In this document: positions 20,797-30,735 of the stretch, piece after piece
Layout of the letters: every line of letters starts with the position of its first letter
Numbering within the stretch: the first letter of the stretch is position 1
From: Thermotogota bacterium
GTDB taxonomy: Bacteria; Thermotogota; Thermotogae; Thermotogales; Thermotogaceae
Length of the DNA stretch: 64,000 nt
Assembly: GCA_030550515.1 (NCBI GenBank)
Contig: JAUQPE010000029.1
Span: 186,001-250,000 of the forward strand
Reading direction: 5' to 3'
Program-made: the position numbers and the translations under genes
Notes under the pieces: model-generated
Told to the model about the DNA's origin: nothing
Databases searched by the model: none
The model's input: the letters and a program-made list of their open reading frames with translations, nothing else

Positions 20797-22446
20797 TCAA
20801 AGAGCGATGCCCAAGCTTTTTAAAAACTCGAACGTACTCGCTGGCAACAACTTTTCTAAATCTTCCAGCTTCCTGAAAGGTCTGGACAGGATTATTCTCC
20901 TCGCCAGTGCGTCCCCTATGCCGGGGATGGCGGTAAGCTCCTCAAGGGTCATTTTGTTTATGGAAGGAGGGTAAGGGACCGCAGTCAAAGATCTCTCTCC
21001 GTGATCCACAACCACCACGTCGAGTGGTTCTCTGTAGTCTCCCGGTATCCCCACCAGGATCGGATAGCTCCCGAGCTGTCTCCCGAAGGTGATCTTCCCT
21101 TCCCTGTATTCTGGTACCACCTTTCTGAAGACCGTTCCAGCCGGGAAGACCCTCTTCAGCATCTCGTGATCTATCTCTTTCCTTATCCGCTCTTTCCACT
21201 TCTCATGCAGGTCTCCTCTCAGCTTGAACTTGTGGGTCTGGAAGTAGTGGTACACCGGAGTGCCTGGAAAGACGAGGAGTCGACGTATGTTTATTCTTCT
21301 TAACAGAAGGCCTGTATCGAGAATTTTCTTCAGGTAGTTGAAATCTTTTTCGAAGGTCTCCTCGTCCTCCCCGGGCAGGCCGAAGACGAGGTTCACCCCG
21401 GGCAAAAGTTTCGGTATACCCCCCTCGCGTCTCCCTCCTATCTCGTTGACCAGTTCGATCGCTTTCATGAAGACTTCAGGGGACCCTTGGATGTTGTTCC
21501 TCTTCAGCACTCTTTCGTCGAAGGACTCTATTCCAAAAGAGAACACGTCTCCTGGGGTGTTGTACTTGACCATCGTTTCCACTATTTGCCTGCACTCCCG
21601 TTCGTGTTCAACGAGGTAGGCTGGATTTGCGTTGTCGGTGTGAAGGACCTCGAGTTCTGGAGCCACAGACCTGGCACCAGAGTACAGCTCTTCGATGATT
21701 TGAGGTGAAGGCTTTCCCCCGTTGAAATCGGACCCGTAGGCCAAGATGTTCGCAGCCCTCCCAAACCTGAAGGCCCGACACCCCTCACGGTAGAGCGCCT
21801 CCAACTCTTTGATGACGGCATCCACTCTCCTTGAACGTAACCTGCCGTGCAGGATAGGCTCCGTGCAGAAGGTGCAAAACGTTTTTCTTTCGCACCCTCT
21901 TGAGAGTTCCATCTCGCATATGACGTAGGGAAAACGAGGGTGTTTCCTCACGATGACCGCTCCTGCTGGCGCCACAAGATCGATCAACTCGTGATCACTC
22001 TTCGCTTCAGGCTTTGGATCTCCACGAAAGTAAGAGAAGATGAACGCCTCCACGTCTCCCGTCACCACGTAATCCGCCTTTTCGAAAGCCAGTCTCTTCG
22101 CCACACTTCCTCCCCGCGAGGAATAACCCCTCGTGATGGGACCGCTGAGGACCTTCAGAGGTCTTTTCGAAAGCGAAAAAATCCTCTCTATCTCTTCCGG
22201 AGAGATAGGGGTACCTCCCTTGTAACGCCCGGGAACGGTGACGCCGGCGAAAACGAAGAGAAAGTCGTATCCATCGACGAAAGACCAATCTCTCCTCCTT
22301 CTCAGCTCGTCGATGGTCGTGTAATCGACCTCCACGGAGTGCAAAACAAGGGCCCCTGCCAGATACCTCACGTAGGGGCTGATGTAGGGGGGTACACCAA
22401 AAGCGGCAGGTTCATCCACGTAACCGTCGACGATCAGGGCCTTCAT
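20797..22446 (-). CDS. Radical SAM protein with C-terminal helix-hairpin-helix domain
   Basis: 549 residues, matching the architecture of COG1031, a poorly characterised family also found in archaea. The N-terminal 160 residues look like a B12-binding-type Rossmann region without a clear cobalamin motif. The radical SAM core has RGCERKTFCTFCTEP (C-x5-C-x2-C, slightly different from the canonical C-x3-C-x2-C). The last 60 residues hold a helix-hairpin-helix with IPGIGDALARRI, suggesting nucleic acid contact. It overlaps the RseB-like gene (ATGA) and is last in the sigma-factor operon. Substrate unknown. Confidence 0.85.
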   Translation of the reverse strand: MKALIVDGYVDEPAAFGVPPYISPYVRYLAGALVLHSVEVDYTTIDELRRRRDWSFVDGYDFLFVFAGVTVPGRYKGGTPISPEEIERIFSLSKRPLKVLSGPITRGYSSRGGSVAKRLAFEKADYVVTGDVEAFIFSYFRGDPKPEAKSDHELIDLVAPAGAVIVRKHPRFPYVICEMELSRGCERKTFCTFCTEPILHGRLRSRRVDAVIKELEALYREGCRAFRFGRAANILAYGSDFNGGKPSPQIIEELYSGARSVAPELEVLHTDNANPAYLVEHERECRQIVETMVKYNTPGDVFSFGIESFDERVLKRNNIQGSPEVFMKAIELVNEIGGRREGGIPKLLPGVNLVFGLPGEDEETFEKDFNYLKKILDTGLLLRRINIRRLLVFPGTPVYHYFQTHKFKLRGDLHEKWKERIRKEIDHEMLKRVFPAGTVFRKVVPEYREGKITFGRQLGSYPILVGIPGDYREPLDVVVVDHGERSLTAVPYPPSINKMTLEELTAIPGIGDALARRIILSRPFRKLEDLEKLLPASTFEFLKSLGIAL

Positions 22447-23216
22447 TTCTGGAGGATCAACTTGATCTCGTTGAGGGTGTCCCTATCGGACACGACCACT
22501 ATGTCGATCCCGTTCACCGTGATCTTGAATCCCTCTTTGGAGAGGTTCGTACCGACGAAGATCTCCACTCTCTGCCCGTTTTTGAAAACACCCTCGATTT
22601 CGAGACCCGAGACCCCTTCTCGTACGATGATGAACCTGAAGTTACTCAGGAGAGTTAAAAGCTCTGGTGGAATCTTTATCTCCGATTCCTCAAGGGTGTA
22701 ACCTTTCAACACTTCCTCTTTACTCGAGGTGAGTGGTCTCACCTCTTCGTAGATCATCCTGCTCTTCGTATCCATGTAGTACCTCTCGATCTCTTTCGGA
22801 AAACCGTTCTGGCCCAGAAGAACCCTGTAGACGCCAGAACCCCTTATCTCCACAAGAGTTCCCTCTTCCGTTTTTTTCACCGAGTAGGGGCTCTTCTGAA
22901 GGATCTCCTTGAAAGCTAGGTCCTCAAGATCGAGGATGAGCATGGGGGACCTTCTCAAAACATCTTCCCCCATGTAACAAAGCTGCCCCACCCTTACCCA
23001 GTTCACTTTCACAGGTTCATAGACCTTCACGAACTTGTCGGGTCCCCATTTGTAGACCTCTTCGCGTCTGATTCTAGTCTTTGGGCCAGTCTCTATCATT
23101 ATCCTCTTTGCGTAATAGTTGGAGTACATCCATTTTTCCAGAAGATCCGAGTTTGAAGCGAAGGCAGAGACCGATAAGGCGATGACGATCACTAGCGCAG
23201 TTATGCCTTTCTTCAT
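22443..23216 (-). CDS. Exported RseB/MucB-like protein (probable sigma-factor modulator)
   Basis: 257 residues with a clear signal peptide (MKKGITALVIVIALSVSAFA). The mature N-terminal part resembles the LolA-like domain of RseB/MucB proteins, which bind anti-sigma factors in the periplasm and tune release of the sigma factor. A segment around RVLLGQNGFPKEIERYY matches the place where such proteins have a fixed Gly-Pro-rich turn. This is an inference from weak sequence features and from its position right after sigma and anti-sigma genes. Confidence 0.6.
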   Translation of the reverse strand: MKKGITALVIVIALSVSAFASNSDLLEKWMYSNYYAKRIMIETGPKTRIRREEVYKWGPDKFVKVYEPVKVNWVRVGQLCYMGEDVLRRSPMLILDLEDLAFKEILQKSPYSVKKTEEGTLVEIRGSGVYRVLLGQNGFPKEIERYYMDTKSRMIYEEVRPLTSSKEEVLKGYTLEESEIKIPPELLTLLSNFRFIIVREGVSGLEIEGVFKNGQRVEIFVGTNLSKEGFKITVNGIDIVVVSDRDTLNEIKLILQK

Positions 23217-23220
23217 GGCA

Positions 23221-23577
23221 TCACCATCCGTCGCTGATCAGTTCAACAGTTTTTATGAAGTAGATCACATCCGAGACGACTGGATTTTGAACTTGAGCCA
23301 ACTTTTCCTTCCTGTAGGACGGTAAAGATAGTGTGTCGAAAAGCACGAAAACGAAGATAACGGATGCAAACACCCCAAGAAGGACCCCCGTGAGAACGGC
23401 ACTTTTCCTCTTGTACCTTCTCAGGATCTTCTCCTTCAGCCTTTCGCTCGGCGTGTACTCACACCTCACCTTGTACATCTCCAGTATTTTCCTGTACAAC
23501 TGGTAACTCCTCCGTACGTCGTCGGATACTTCTTCCAGAGACTTTTCTCCATCGAGGAGACGATCGAACTCATCCAT
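23221..23577 (-). CDS. Putative membrane anti-sigma factor
   Basis: 118 residues: a cytoplasmic acidic N-terminal region of about 60 residues, a single membrane helix (VLTGVLLGVFASVIFVFVLF) and a short outer tail. Size, topology and overlap with the sigma gene fit a partner anti-sigma factor. The zinc anti-sigma motif H-x3-C-x2-C is absent, so a redox mechanism is unlikely. Two starts are possible: ATG at 23577 with AGGTG six bases upstream (chosen) or GTG at 23586. Confidence 0.7.
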   Translation of the reverse strand: MDEFDRLLDGEKSLEEVSDDVRRSYQLYRKILEMYKVRCEYTPSERLKEKILRRYKRKSAVLTGVLLGVFASVIFVFVLFDTLSLPSYRKEKLAQVQNPVVSDVIYFIKTVELISDGW

Positions 23578-24133
23578 TCTCCTCACCTTCCTCCAGGATT
23601 TTCCTCAACCTCTGTCTCGCGTAATGTAAACGGCTTTTGATCGTACCCACCGGTTTTTGAAGGATGTTGGCAATCTCTTCGTAACTCAAATCGTCTACAT
23701 CTCTCAATTTTATCAAGAGCCTGTCCTCCGGTGAAAGTTTTTCGAGAGCCATCCTTACCCGCTCTGCCGTGATTTCAAGTAGTGAATCTTTCAAGATGTC
23801 CTCGCTGGACTTTGGCTGAAGGTAGTACTCGTCTTCTTCCCCCTCTTGAAAATCCGTGAACACTTCGTTTCGCCTCTTGTACCTTTGGAGGTAGTCTTTA
23901 CAGACGTTCACGGTGATCCTGTAGATCCACGTGGAGAGTTTTGAGTCTCCTCGAAACTTCTTGATACCCTTCAACACACGGATTATGACATCCTGCACAA
24001 CGTCGTCCACATCGTCGCTGTTCAAGAAACTCTTCGCTATGCTACCTATTTTCGGTGCGTACTCACGGTAGAGCACCTCATAAGCCCAGTTCTGTCCCTT
24101 CTTCAAAGCATCTATGAGAAGTTTCTCATTCAA
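23570..24133 (-). CDS. ECF-type RNA polymerase sigma factor (sigma-E-like)
   Basis: 187-residue group 4 sigma factor. Region 2 contains DDVDDVVQDVIIRVLKG and STWIYRITVNVCKDYLQR; region 4 contains LSPEDRLLIKLRDVDDLSYEEIA and GTIKSRLHYARQRLRK. The start chosen is TTG at 24133 because AAAGGAGG lies eight bases upstream and the conserved domain begins right after it. An ATG at 24181, touching the stop of the racemase gene, has no clear SD but would add 16 residues. It is followed by the anti-sigma and RseB-like genes. Confidence 0.9.
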   Translation of the reverse strand: MNEKLLIDALKKGQNWAYEVLYREYAPKIGSIAKSFLNSDDVDDVVQDVIIRVLKGIKKFRGDSKLSTWIYRITVNVCKDYLQRYKRRNEVFTDFQEGEEDEYYLQPKSSEDILKDSLLEITAERVRMALEKLSPEDRLLIKLRDVDDLSYEEIANILQKPVGTIKSRLHYARQRLRKILEEGEENG

Positions 24134-24181
24134 ACCATCTTCCTCCTTTATTGGGACTACCACCTCACGGATAAGGTTCAT

Positions 24182-25243
24182 TCAAGCTCGTGAGTAAACC
24201 TTTTCCACAAAAGGTGACGTCATAGCCCTCAACAAGCAGGAGTAGTTCATCCTGAACCTTATTGTATCACCTAGACTTACGTTTCGTTTCGCGTCCGTCA
24301 CGTCCAAGACCAAGTGGTCACTGGAGGCGTGAAGGACTTCCACCCCTTCTTCCACTGGCCTCAACCCCCTATAGTCCACGTCTTGTTCTCCAACGGCGCA
24401 GATGGCCCTCACCCTTGTCCCGCGATCCTCGAACTCCACCCTTCTACCGAAAGCGTCGAATCCCCTTTCACCAAAAGGAACGGAGGGTTTTTCCTTTACT
24501 TCGATCACCTCGGCTTCGAGCACGAAAGTGTCTTGCGACAGCCACTCGATGACTCTTCCATTCGTCACATCCGTTCCCAGCACGATCGCCTCCCCGACAC
24601 GGTACTGGTTGATACCTTGGGGGAGATCTCCCCTCTCCATCATGAGGATCGCTGAGGTGTTGCCCGCGGAGACGTACTCGATCCGCATGTTATGATTCCT
24701 TTCAAGTTGTTCTTTTATGTCCAAAAGGATCTTCATGTGCTTCGAAGAGGGTATCACCCCTGCGTAACATCCAAAGTTCGTTCCTATACCAACAACGTTA
24801 CAGCGACTGCACTGAGAGATCTCTTCGACGGCCCTCTCGAACCATACCCCCTCCCTGAGGTCTCCCACGTCCACCATGTAGATCATCTTCAACTCTTTAC
24901 CCAATTCGTCGGCCAACTCTTGAAGACCGTTGACCACTTTGGGATCTGAGACCAACACGTAATCAAACAACTCCACGACCTTTCTGAACTCACTGGGCAT
25001 GGGAACTCTGAGGAGCATGAAGGGGCCTTTTATACCAGCTTTCAACATTCTCTCCACATTTTTTACGCGGGATTCCCCGATGATCTCTACTCCCGCCCTT
25101 TTCATCGCTTCCGCGATCAAAGGATCACCGAGCGTCACCTTTGTAACACCCACCAGTTCCACTCCGTTCTTCTTCGAAAGATCGAGAACCTTTCGCGCAT
25201 TCTGTTCCACTTCATCCAAGTTTATGAGCAGCCTTGGAAACAC
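24182..25243 (-). CDS. PLP-dependent amino-acid racemase (probable lysine racemase)
   Basis: 353-residue alanine-racemase-fold enzyme of the ornithine/lysine racemase branch. The PLP lysine lies in GVTKVTLGDP, the phosphate-binding part in EYVSAGNTSAILM, and the C-terminal beta domain has VRAICAVGEQDVDYRGL. Thermotoga peptidoglycan contains D-lysine, and from memory the T. maritima homologue of this protein was reported to racemise lysine. It is first gene in the operon with the ECF sigma factor, whose coding region begins a base or a few dozen bases later. GTG start. Confidence 0.83.
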   Translation of the reverse strand: MFPRLLINLDEVEQNARKVLDLSKKNGVELVGVTKVTLGDPLIAEAMKRAGVEIIGESRVKNVERMLKAGIKGPFMLLRVPMPSEFRKVVELFDYVLVSDPKVVNGLQELADELGKELKMIYMVDVGDLREGVWFERAVEEISQCSRCNVVGIGTNFGCYAGVIPSSKHMKILLDIKEQLERNHNMRIEYVSAGNTSAILMMERGDLPQGINQYRVGEAIVLGTDVTNGRVIEWLSQDTFVLEAEVIEVKEKPSVPFGERGFDAFGRRVEFEDRGTRVRAICAVGEQDVDYRGLRPVEEGVEVLHASSDHLVLDVTDAKRNVSLGDTIRFRMNYSCLLRAMTSPFVEKVYSRA

Positions 25244-25301
25244 ACCTCAACACCCCTATTCCGCATAGTACAATTTAAGAAGAGAAAGGAGGTTCACATC
25301 C

Positions 25302-26105
25302 ATGTTGGAAAAGATAGAAGCAGTGCGCGAATTTTTGAAAAAAAGGATAGGAGACTTCGAGCCAGAACTCTTGGTTGTCCTTGGGTCAGGATTGAGCTTC
25401 TTCTCGGAGAACATAGAAGACCCGTTTGTAATAGATTATAAAGAGATTCCTCACTTTCCACAATCTACAGTCCCTGGTCACGCAGGGAAGCTGATCTTCG
25501 GAAAAGCGTATGGCAGAAAAGTTATGGTGATGAGTGGTCGCTTCCATCTGTACGAGGGTTACGATCCGAAGGACGTGGCGCTTCCGGTGTACGTTGCAAA
25601 GCGCTTGGGGGCTTGTGGGGCCCTTCTCACCAACGCAGCTGGGGCGATAAACCCCTTCTTCAAACCAGGGGACATCGTCCTGGTGAAGGACATCGTGAAT
25701 TTCATGTTCAGAAATCCGCTCAGGGGACCAAACGACGAAAGGATAGGACCGAGGTTTCCGGACATGTCCGAAGCGGTGGACAAGGGATGGGTCGAGAGGG
25801 TGAAGGAGAGGTTGGGAGACATCAAGGAAGGCGTTTACATAGGCGTGTTGGGACCAAGTTACGAAACACCCGCAGAGATAAAGGCTTTCAGCAAGTTGGG
25901 AGCGGATCTGGTTGGGATGTCAACCGTGCCAGAGGTCATCGCCGCAAAGCATTGTGGTATGAAGGTACTGGTGATATCCTGTGTGACGAACATGGCTGCT
26001 GGTATCTCGGAAAAGAAACTCTCCCACAAAGAAGTGATCGACACGATGAAGGCCTCTCAAAAGAAGATAGAAAAAGCCATCGCGGTGGCCTTGGAGGTGT
26101 TCTGA
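25302..26105 (+). CDS. Purine nucleoside phosphorylase (trimeric type)
   Basis: 267-residue enzyme that splits inosine and guanosine with phosphate to base plus ribose-1-phosphate for purine salvage. It shows the trimeric low-mass family motifs GSGLSFF, VMSGRFHLYEGY, NAAGAINPFFKPGD, SYETPAEI, GMSTVPEVIAA and SCVTNMAAGI. ATG start with AAAGGAGG. The next gene starts one base after its stop. It is divergent from the racemase-sigma operon, with only 58 bp between starts. Confidence 0.95.
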   Translation: MLEKIEAVREFLKKRIGDFEPELLVVLGSGLSFFSENIEDPFVIDYKEIPHFPQSTVPGHAGKLIFGKAYGRKVMVMSGRFHLYEGYDPKDVALPVYVAKRLGACGALLTNAAGAINPFFKPGDIVLVKDIVNFMFRNPLRGPNDERIGPRFPDMSEAVDKGWVERVKERLGDIKEGVYIGVLGPSYETPAEIKAFSKLGADLVGMSTVPEVIAAKHCGMKVLVISCVTNMAAGISEKKLSHKEVIDTMKASQKKIEKAIAVALEVF

Positions 26106-27113
26106 GTGAAAGAGGTAATGGAGCTGATCGAAAGGACAAGCAAAGTGGTGGTTATGGGACACGTTATGCCAGACGGAGACTGCGTGAGCTCCGTTCTCAG
26201 CCTCGCCGTTGGTTTGGAAAGGCTGGGAAAGATAGTGGAAGCTGTGATCGATTCCAAGATCCCATACGTGTTCGAAAAAATGCCTTTCGTTCAGAAGATT
26301 TCTTCCGAGATGAAGATCTCTCCAGAGCTTTTGATAGTGGTCGATTCATCGTCACCAGACCGTTTGGGAAGGTATGCAACGCTGCCGGAAAGCGTCCCAA
26401 CCATCGTGATAGACCACCACTCGACGAATTCTTGTTTTGGATGGAAAAATTGGATAGATTCCTCTTTCGCGGCGACGGCACAGATGGTGTTTCGGCTTAA
26501 CAAGTTGCTGGGGGTCCCTTACGATCCAGATCTTGCAACGGTGAACTACCTTGGCATCGCTACGGACACCGGGTTTTTCAGACATTCCAATACGGACACC
26601 AGGGTCTTCGAGGACGTGTACGAGCTGTCCAAACTTGGAGCAAACGCCCACTTCGTGGCAAAGGAACTGCTTGAGAACAAAAGGTTTGAGCAGTACAAAC
26701 TGTTTGCGGAAGTTCTGAGTAGACTTCAGACGGTGTTGGATGGGAAGATCGCCTATTCTTTCATAGACTATGAAACGTACGAAAGGTACGGCTGTACGGA
26801 TGAGGACAGTTCTGGTTTCGTTGGAGAGCTCAGGGCCCTCAGGGGAGTGGAAGTAGCCGTGTTGTTCATGGAGTACCCGAAAGGGAAGGTGCACGTGAGT
26901 CTCCGATCAAAAGATTGGTTCGATGTCAGCAAAGTTGCCCTGCACTTCGGTGGGGGAGGTCATCCGCGGGCGGCAGGAGTCACGTTGGAAGGGGTGAAAC
27001 TTTTAGAATTCATGGAAAAAATGTTAGAATACCTAAAAGAAGTGTTTACCTTGGAGGCGAAGGTCGCACATGAAGGTCAAGAAGCTCTTGAGAGAGACGT
27101 ATTGGGGGGATGA
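26106..27113 (+). CDS. DHH/DHHA1 phosphodiesterase (NrnA-like)
   Basis: 335-residue Mn2+-dependent phosphodiesterase of the DHH superfamily. Motifs are [12 protein letters not shown] near residue 20, [11 protein letters not shown] near 80, VIDHHSTN near 104, and the DHHA1 substrate loop [10 protein letters not shown] near 282. Relatives degrade nanoRNA, pAp, pGpG or cyclic dinucleotides. The GTG start abuts the preceding stop. The last 44 bases overlap the start of the diguanylate cyclase gene, which makes pGpG or a cyclic dinucleotide an attractive substrate, but this is inference. Confidence 0.9.
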   Translation: MKEVMELIERTSKVVVMGHVMPDGDCVSSVLSLAVGLERLGKIVEAVIDSKIPYVFEKMPFVQKISSEMKISPELLIVVDSSSPDRLGRYATLPESVPTIVIDHHSTNSCFGWKNWIDSSFAATAQMVFRLNKLLGVPYDPDLATVNYLGIATDTGFFRHSNTDTRVFEDVYELSKLGANAHFVAKELLENKRFEQYKLFAEVLSRLQTVLDGKIAYSFIDYETYERYGCTDEDSSGFVGELRALRGVEVAVLFMEYPKGKVHVSLRSKDWFDVSKVALHFGGGGHPRAAGVTLEGVKLLEFMEKMLEYLKEVFTLEAKVAHEGQEALERDVLGG

Positions 27114-30100
27114 GTTCCTAGTAGACATCGATGGAGAAGAGAAGATCCTGAAGGTGCTATCGGTCGAGCTGGACAGGTCTTTCTTCTACCACCAATACTC
27201 GAAGTACAGGTCCCTTAAACTGCCGAACTTGTTGCTGCCGGAGTCCTTCAACCTGAGCGGTGAAAAGGGTATCTTTTTGTATCCGAAATTCGAGGGAAAA
27301 AGTCTTGAAGATCTAGACACGAAGATCTTGGAACAGATCCTCTACTTGCTCAGGATTTTCCTGCTGTCGAACGTTTCAGTTGCAGTCCTTGGGAAGGACG
27401 ATTTCCTTGTCTTCGAGGATCTCCTGATTTTCATGCCGTCCTTTCTGAAGGAACATGAGGGAGGCAAGGACATCTTCGTTTCCAAAGACTCGGAGAACAG
27501 AACGATGGACGTCTTCGCTTTGTTCCTCGAAAACTTTGGCGTTCGCATACCGAGGGCTCAACCCTTCTTCACCCTCGAAGGGCTTGGTGAGAAACCTGTT
27601 TTCCTCTCTTTTCCATACGTCCACAGGAAGGAAGAGAAGGCGATCCTAAAGTTGTTGGAGAGATCCGAAAAATCACCGTTTTTGGTTCAAATCGTTGGTC
27701 CCCAGCGAACGGGAAAGACCAAACTGGGTAACTTGGTGGCAGATTCGTTCCGAGAGAAGGGGTTCGAAGTGTACGAGGTGACGAAAATCGATGAACTCAA
27801 GACGTGGTACGGCGTTGAAGGTCTTCAAGATCTGATCGCTTCTCTCGAGGATGGCAAGAACAAACTCGTGTTCGTCGACGATCTCAAACCAGCCTCGGAC
27901 ATGTTCGTTTTTTTGAAGAGACTCCCATCGTTGTCCATGAAGACGAAAGTGCTCGTTCTGGCCACAACCGTTGAAGCCTTCGACTTCTTCGATGAAACCA
28001 TCGAGCTAAAGCCTTTCGATCTGGAAGAGCTTCGAGAATTCTTGGAGAAAACCTTTAAGAGGGAAGTGAGCGAGGACGCCGTAAAGTTGTTCCATTCCAT
28101 CACGAACGGGATACCAGGTTACGTTGTGGAGGCGTGCAAAGACCTGATAAGGAACGGATGCGTGGAATTGGATGAGAAGATGGTTCGTTTCTCGTACGGT
28201 GAAGGGGCGATCTTTGAAAGCTTTCTGAGAGATTTCGACTGTGAAGAGATGAGGGAGATCTCCTTGCTCGGTCAGAAGTTTTCCGAGGAAGACCTCTCTA
28301 TCCTTTCGAAGATCACAGGGAAAGATTATGGAGGAGTTTTGAAAAAAGCGGTGGAGTCCGGATTGATGATCCCAGAAGGTGGAAGCTACAGATTCCTCCT
28401 GGAGGAGTTTTGGGAGTACTTTTACAAGAGGATTCCTGAGGAGAAGAGGGTAGCGACGCACACCCGTCTTTTCGGAACGCTTCCCCTTGAGAGAGTTTTG
28501 ATCCTTTCTTTGGTTCCGGAGGAGAGGAAAACCCTTCGGGACGTGTTGAAGCTCATCAGGAAGCACTTCTGGGATTACAGGAAAAGCGTCCTCATCTTGG
28601 AGTACCTCGAAACACTCGAGAAAAAACTGGAAAAGCCCTATTATTTCATCGAATCGCTCAAAATAAAGTTGTTGGTGAGAACGAACTTGGCGAGACTTCG
28701 CAACGTGAAGGTGTCTTTTTCTGCTAGCGAAGAAATGGTGAAGGCTTTCACGGAACCCGATCGCGTGCTTTCGGAGATGGATTTCGAGAAGATGAACTTC
28801 CTGGATTACAGGAAACTCTGCGTCGCCATCCGTTCTCTTCAGATGTCCGGTAAAGTGTTGCCGGGACTTGTCGAGAAGGTTCAAAAGGCTGTCTCAGAAC
28901 TCAAGCCACTCAACAAAGAGCGCAGGTACGTCCAAGCTTGGTTGTTTTTGAACTTGTTTCACCTCACTTCCAACAGGGAACACCTTGGAAAAGCGATGAA
29001 GATCGCGGAGGGAGAAGGCTTCAAGGATTTGTTGGTTCTCGGCTACCTCAACCTCGGCAACTTGGCGAAGACGCTCTCTTTGGCTACTTTTTACTATCAA
29101 CTTTCCATAAACGTCGCAAAAGAGATCGATGCAAACCTCACCTTCCCAGCCAGGAGCAACTTCCTACAGTGTTTGCTCTACGAGGGAAAGATCCAACGGT
29201 TCTTCGAAGAACTATCAAAACTCAGAAAAGAAGCCACTTTCTACTCCGATCACAGGATTTTGGCTTACGCGTACTTCGTGGAAGGGGTCTTCCACATCTA
29301 CAACAGGGACCACGAAATCGCAGAGAAGATGTTCTTAAAGGAACTGGAAATCGAAGAAGAGTATGGCCTCGAGAAGAGGGCACTACGGGGATTAGCGGCG
29401 AACGAGCTGATGGCGGGAAACTTCGATAGGGCAAGGGAGCTCTTGAAGGAGGACAACGTGGTTTTCGGTAGGTTCGGTTTCCATTATCTGCGCGAGTTGG
29501 CACTCGCAAGTTCCGACGAGGAATTCATCCAAGTTTGGGAAAAGGCAAAAAACGACGACAGGAACAGGTTTTTCAGAGAAGAAATCGCCTTCATATTCGT
29601 CGAGAGGTTGGCAAAACTCGATCCGAGCGGTCTTGAGGAATTCCTTATAGAGCGCGAAAGGGAGAACATCGAGAACTCCTCGAACCTTACTCTTGCCCTC
29701 GTCTACGAGACGTTTTACAGATTCTATCGTGTAGTCGGAGAGGATTTCAAAGCAAAACGAAATCTTCGAAAAGCGATCTTGCTCTACAAAAGCGTAGGTA
29801 TGGAAAAAGTAGCAAATTTGTTGATGAAGAGGGAAAGAGTCACACTCGCTGGAGAGCTCTCCCCAAAGTTTCTTTTCTTCGGTTACATAGACACGCAAAA
29901 GAACTTCGAAGACCTCATGGAGATATTCGCAGCCAAGCTTTCAGAGACGGTCCCCTACGAAGGCTTGAGAATAGAAGTATGGGAAAAGGTCTCGAGCGAA
30001 ATTGTGGAGCAATTCCTGTCCGGCATGACGAGGGAGATGAGGATGGATGACCACATGGGTCTCTCACCTTTTTCGCTTTGTATAAGCTTTCCACTCACAC

Positions 30101-30735
30101 GGCGTTTCGAACTAAAAGTCTCCTTGAGGACGAACCTCTCGGTGGACGAGGAAGAGGCCTGGAAGTTGATCGACGAGATAGAGCTTTTGGGAAACGTACT
30201 GGTTGTGGTGCTCAGGGAGAGGATTTACAGACAGCAGAGCATGAGGGATCCTCTCACCGGTGTCTTTTCGAGATGGTACTTCATGGAAAAATTGGAAGAA
30301 GAGGTTTACAGGTGTAACAGGTACGGTTCCACCCTCTCGATACTGATGTGCGACATAGACGATTTCAAAAAGTTGAACGACACGTACGGGCACACCACAG
30401 GTGATTCGGTGTTGGCCTGGATAGGAAGGAAACTGCTCGTTTCCTTGAGGAAGAGCGATTACGTTGGGAGGTATGGTGGCGAAGAGTTCGTGATAGCTCT
30501 CCCGGAGACCTCCCTGAATGAAGCTCAAATCGTGGCGGAAAAGCTCAGGAAAATGTTGGAAACGGACACCGAGAATGTCTACAAGATCACGATGAGCTTT
30601 GGTGTCAGCGAGTACAGGAGAGGGGAAGAAATAGAAGAGACAATCAGGAGGGCAGACGAGGCCTTACTCGTGGCGAAAAAATTGGGAAAGAACAGAACCG
30701 TCACAGAGTCAGCAGTCTCTCCAAGATTTTGTTGA
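27070..30735 (+). CDS. Kinase-like / P-loop NTPase / helical-repeat / GGDEF diguanylate cyclase fusion
   Basis: 1221 residues. About 1-185 resembles a degenerate Ser/Thr kinase: KILKVL like the VAIK strand, [10 protein letters not shown], a hinge [14 protein letters not shown], and [12 protein letters not shown] like helix F, but no HRD or DFG. About 205-450 is a STAND-like ATPase with GPQRTGKTK (residue 210) and KLVFVDD (about 265). About 450-1000 is helical with TPR-like pairs. The C-terminal GGDEF domain starts [10 protein letters not shown] (1059) and has GGEEF (1136-1140) with an RKSD inhibitory site (1127-1130) at the correct five-residue spacing, so it should make c-di-GMP and be product-inhibited. 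ATG start after GGAGGCGAAGG. Confidence 0.88.
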   Translation: MKVKKLLRETYWGDEFLVDIDGEEKILKVLSVELDRSFFYHQYSKYRSLKLPNLLLPESFNLSGEKGIFLYPKFEGKSLEDLDTKILEQILYLLRIFLLSNVSVAVLGKDDFLVFEDLLIFMPSFLKEHEGGKDIFVSKDSENRTMDVFALFLENFGVRIPRAQPFFTLEGLGEKPVFLSFPYVHRKEEKAILKLLERSEKSPFLVQIVGPQRTGKTKLGNLVADSFREKGFEVYEVTKIDELKTWYGVEGLQDLIASLEDGKNKLVFVDDLKPASDMFVFLKRLPSLSMKTKVLVLATTVEAFDFFDETIELKPFDLEELREFLEKTFKREVSEDAVKLFHSITNGIPGYVVEACKDLIRNGCVELDEKMVRFSYGEGAIFESFLRDFDCEEMREISLLGQKFSEEDLSILSKITGKDYGGVLKKAVESGLMIPEGGSYRFLLEEFWEYFYKRIPEEKRVATHTRLFGTLPLERVLILSLVPEERKTLRDVLKLIRKHFWDYRKSVLILEYLETLEKKLEKPYYFIESLKIKLLVRTNLARLRNVKVSFSASEEMVKAFTEPDRVLSEMDFEKMNFLDYRKLCVAIRSLQMSGKVLPGLVEKVQKAVSELKPLNKERRYVQAWLFLNLFHLTSNREHLGKAMKIAEGEGFKDLLVLGYLNLGNLAKTLSLATFYYQLSINVAKEIDANLTFPARSNFLQCLLYEGKIQRFFEELSKLRKEATFYSDHRILAYAYFVEGVFHIYNRDHEIAEKMFLKELEIEEEYGLEKRALRGLAANELMAGNFDRARELLKEDNVVFGRFGFHYLRELALASSDEEFIQVWEKAKNDDRNRFFREEIAFIFVERLAKLDPSGLEEFLIERERENIENSSNLTLALVYETFYRFYRVVGEDFKAKRNLRKAILLYKSVGMEKVANLLMKRERVTLAGELSPKFLFFGYIDTQKNFEDLMEIFAAKLSETVPYEGLRIEVWEKVSSEIVEQFLSGMTREMRMDDHMGLSPFSLCISFPLTRRFELKVSLRTNLSVDEEEAWKLIDEIELLGNVLVVVLRERIYRQQSMRDPLTGVFSRWYFMEKLEEEVYRCNRYGSTLSILMCDIDDFKKLNDTYGHTTGDSVLAWIGRKLLVSLRKSDYVGRYGGEEFVIALPETSLNEAQIVAEKLRKMLETDTENVYKITMSFGVSEYRRGEEIEETIRRADEALLVAKKLGKNRTVTESAVSPRFC

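Noticed and set aside
25244-25301. ECF-type promoter (GAAC-like -35) before the racemase-sigma operon
   Set aside because: A GAACCT occurs but overlaps the SD of the divergent phosphorylase gene, and the spacing to any -10-like element is poor; not enough to call.
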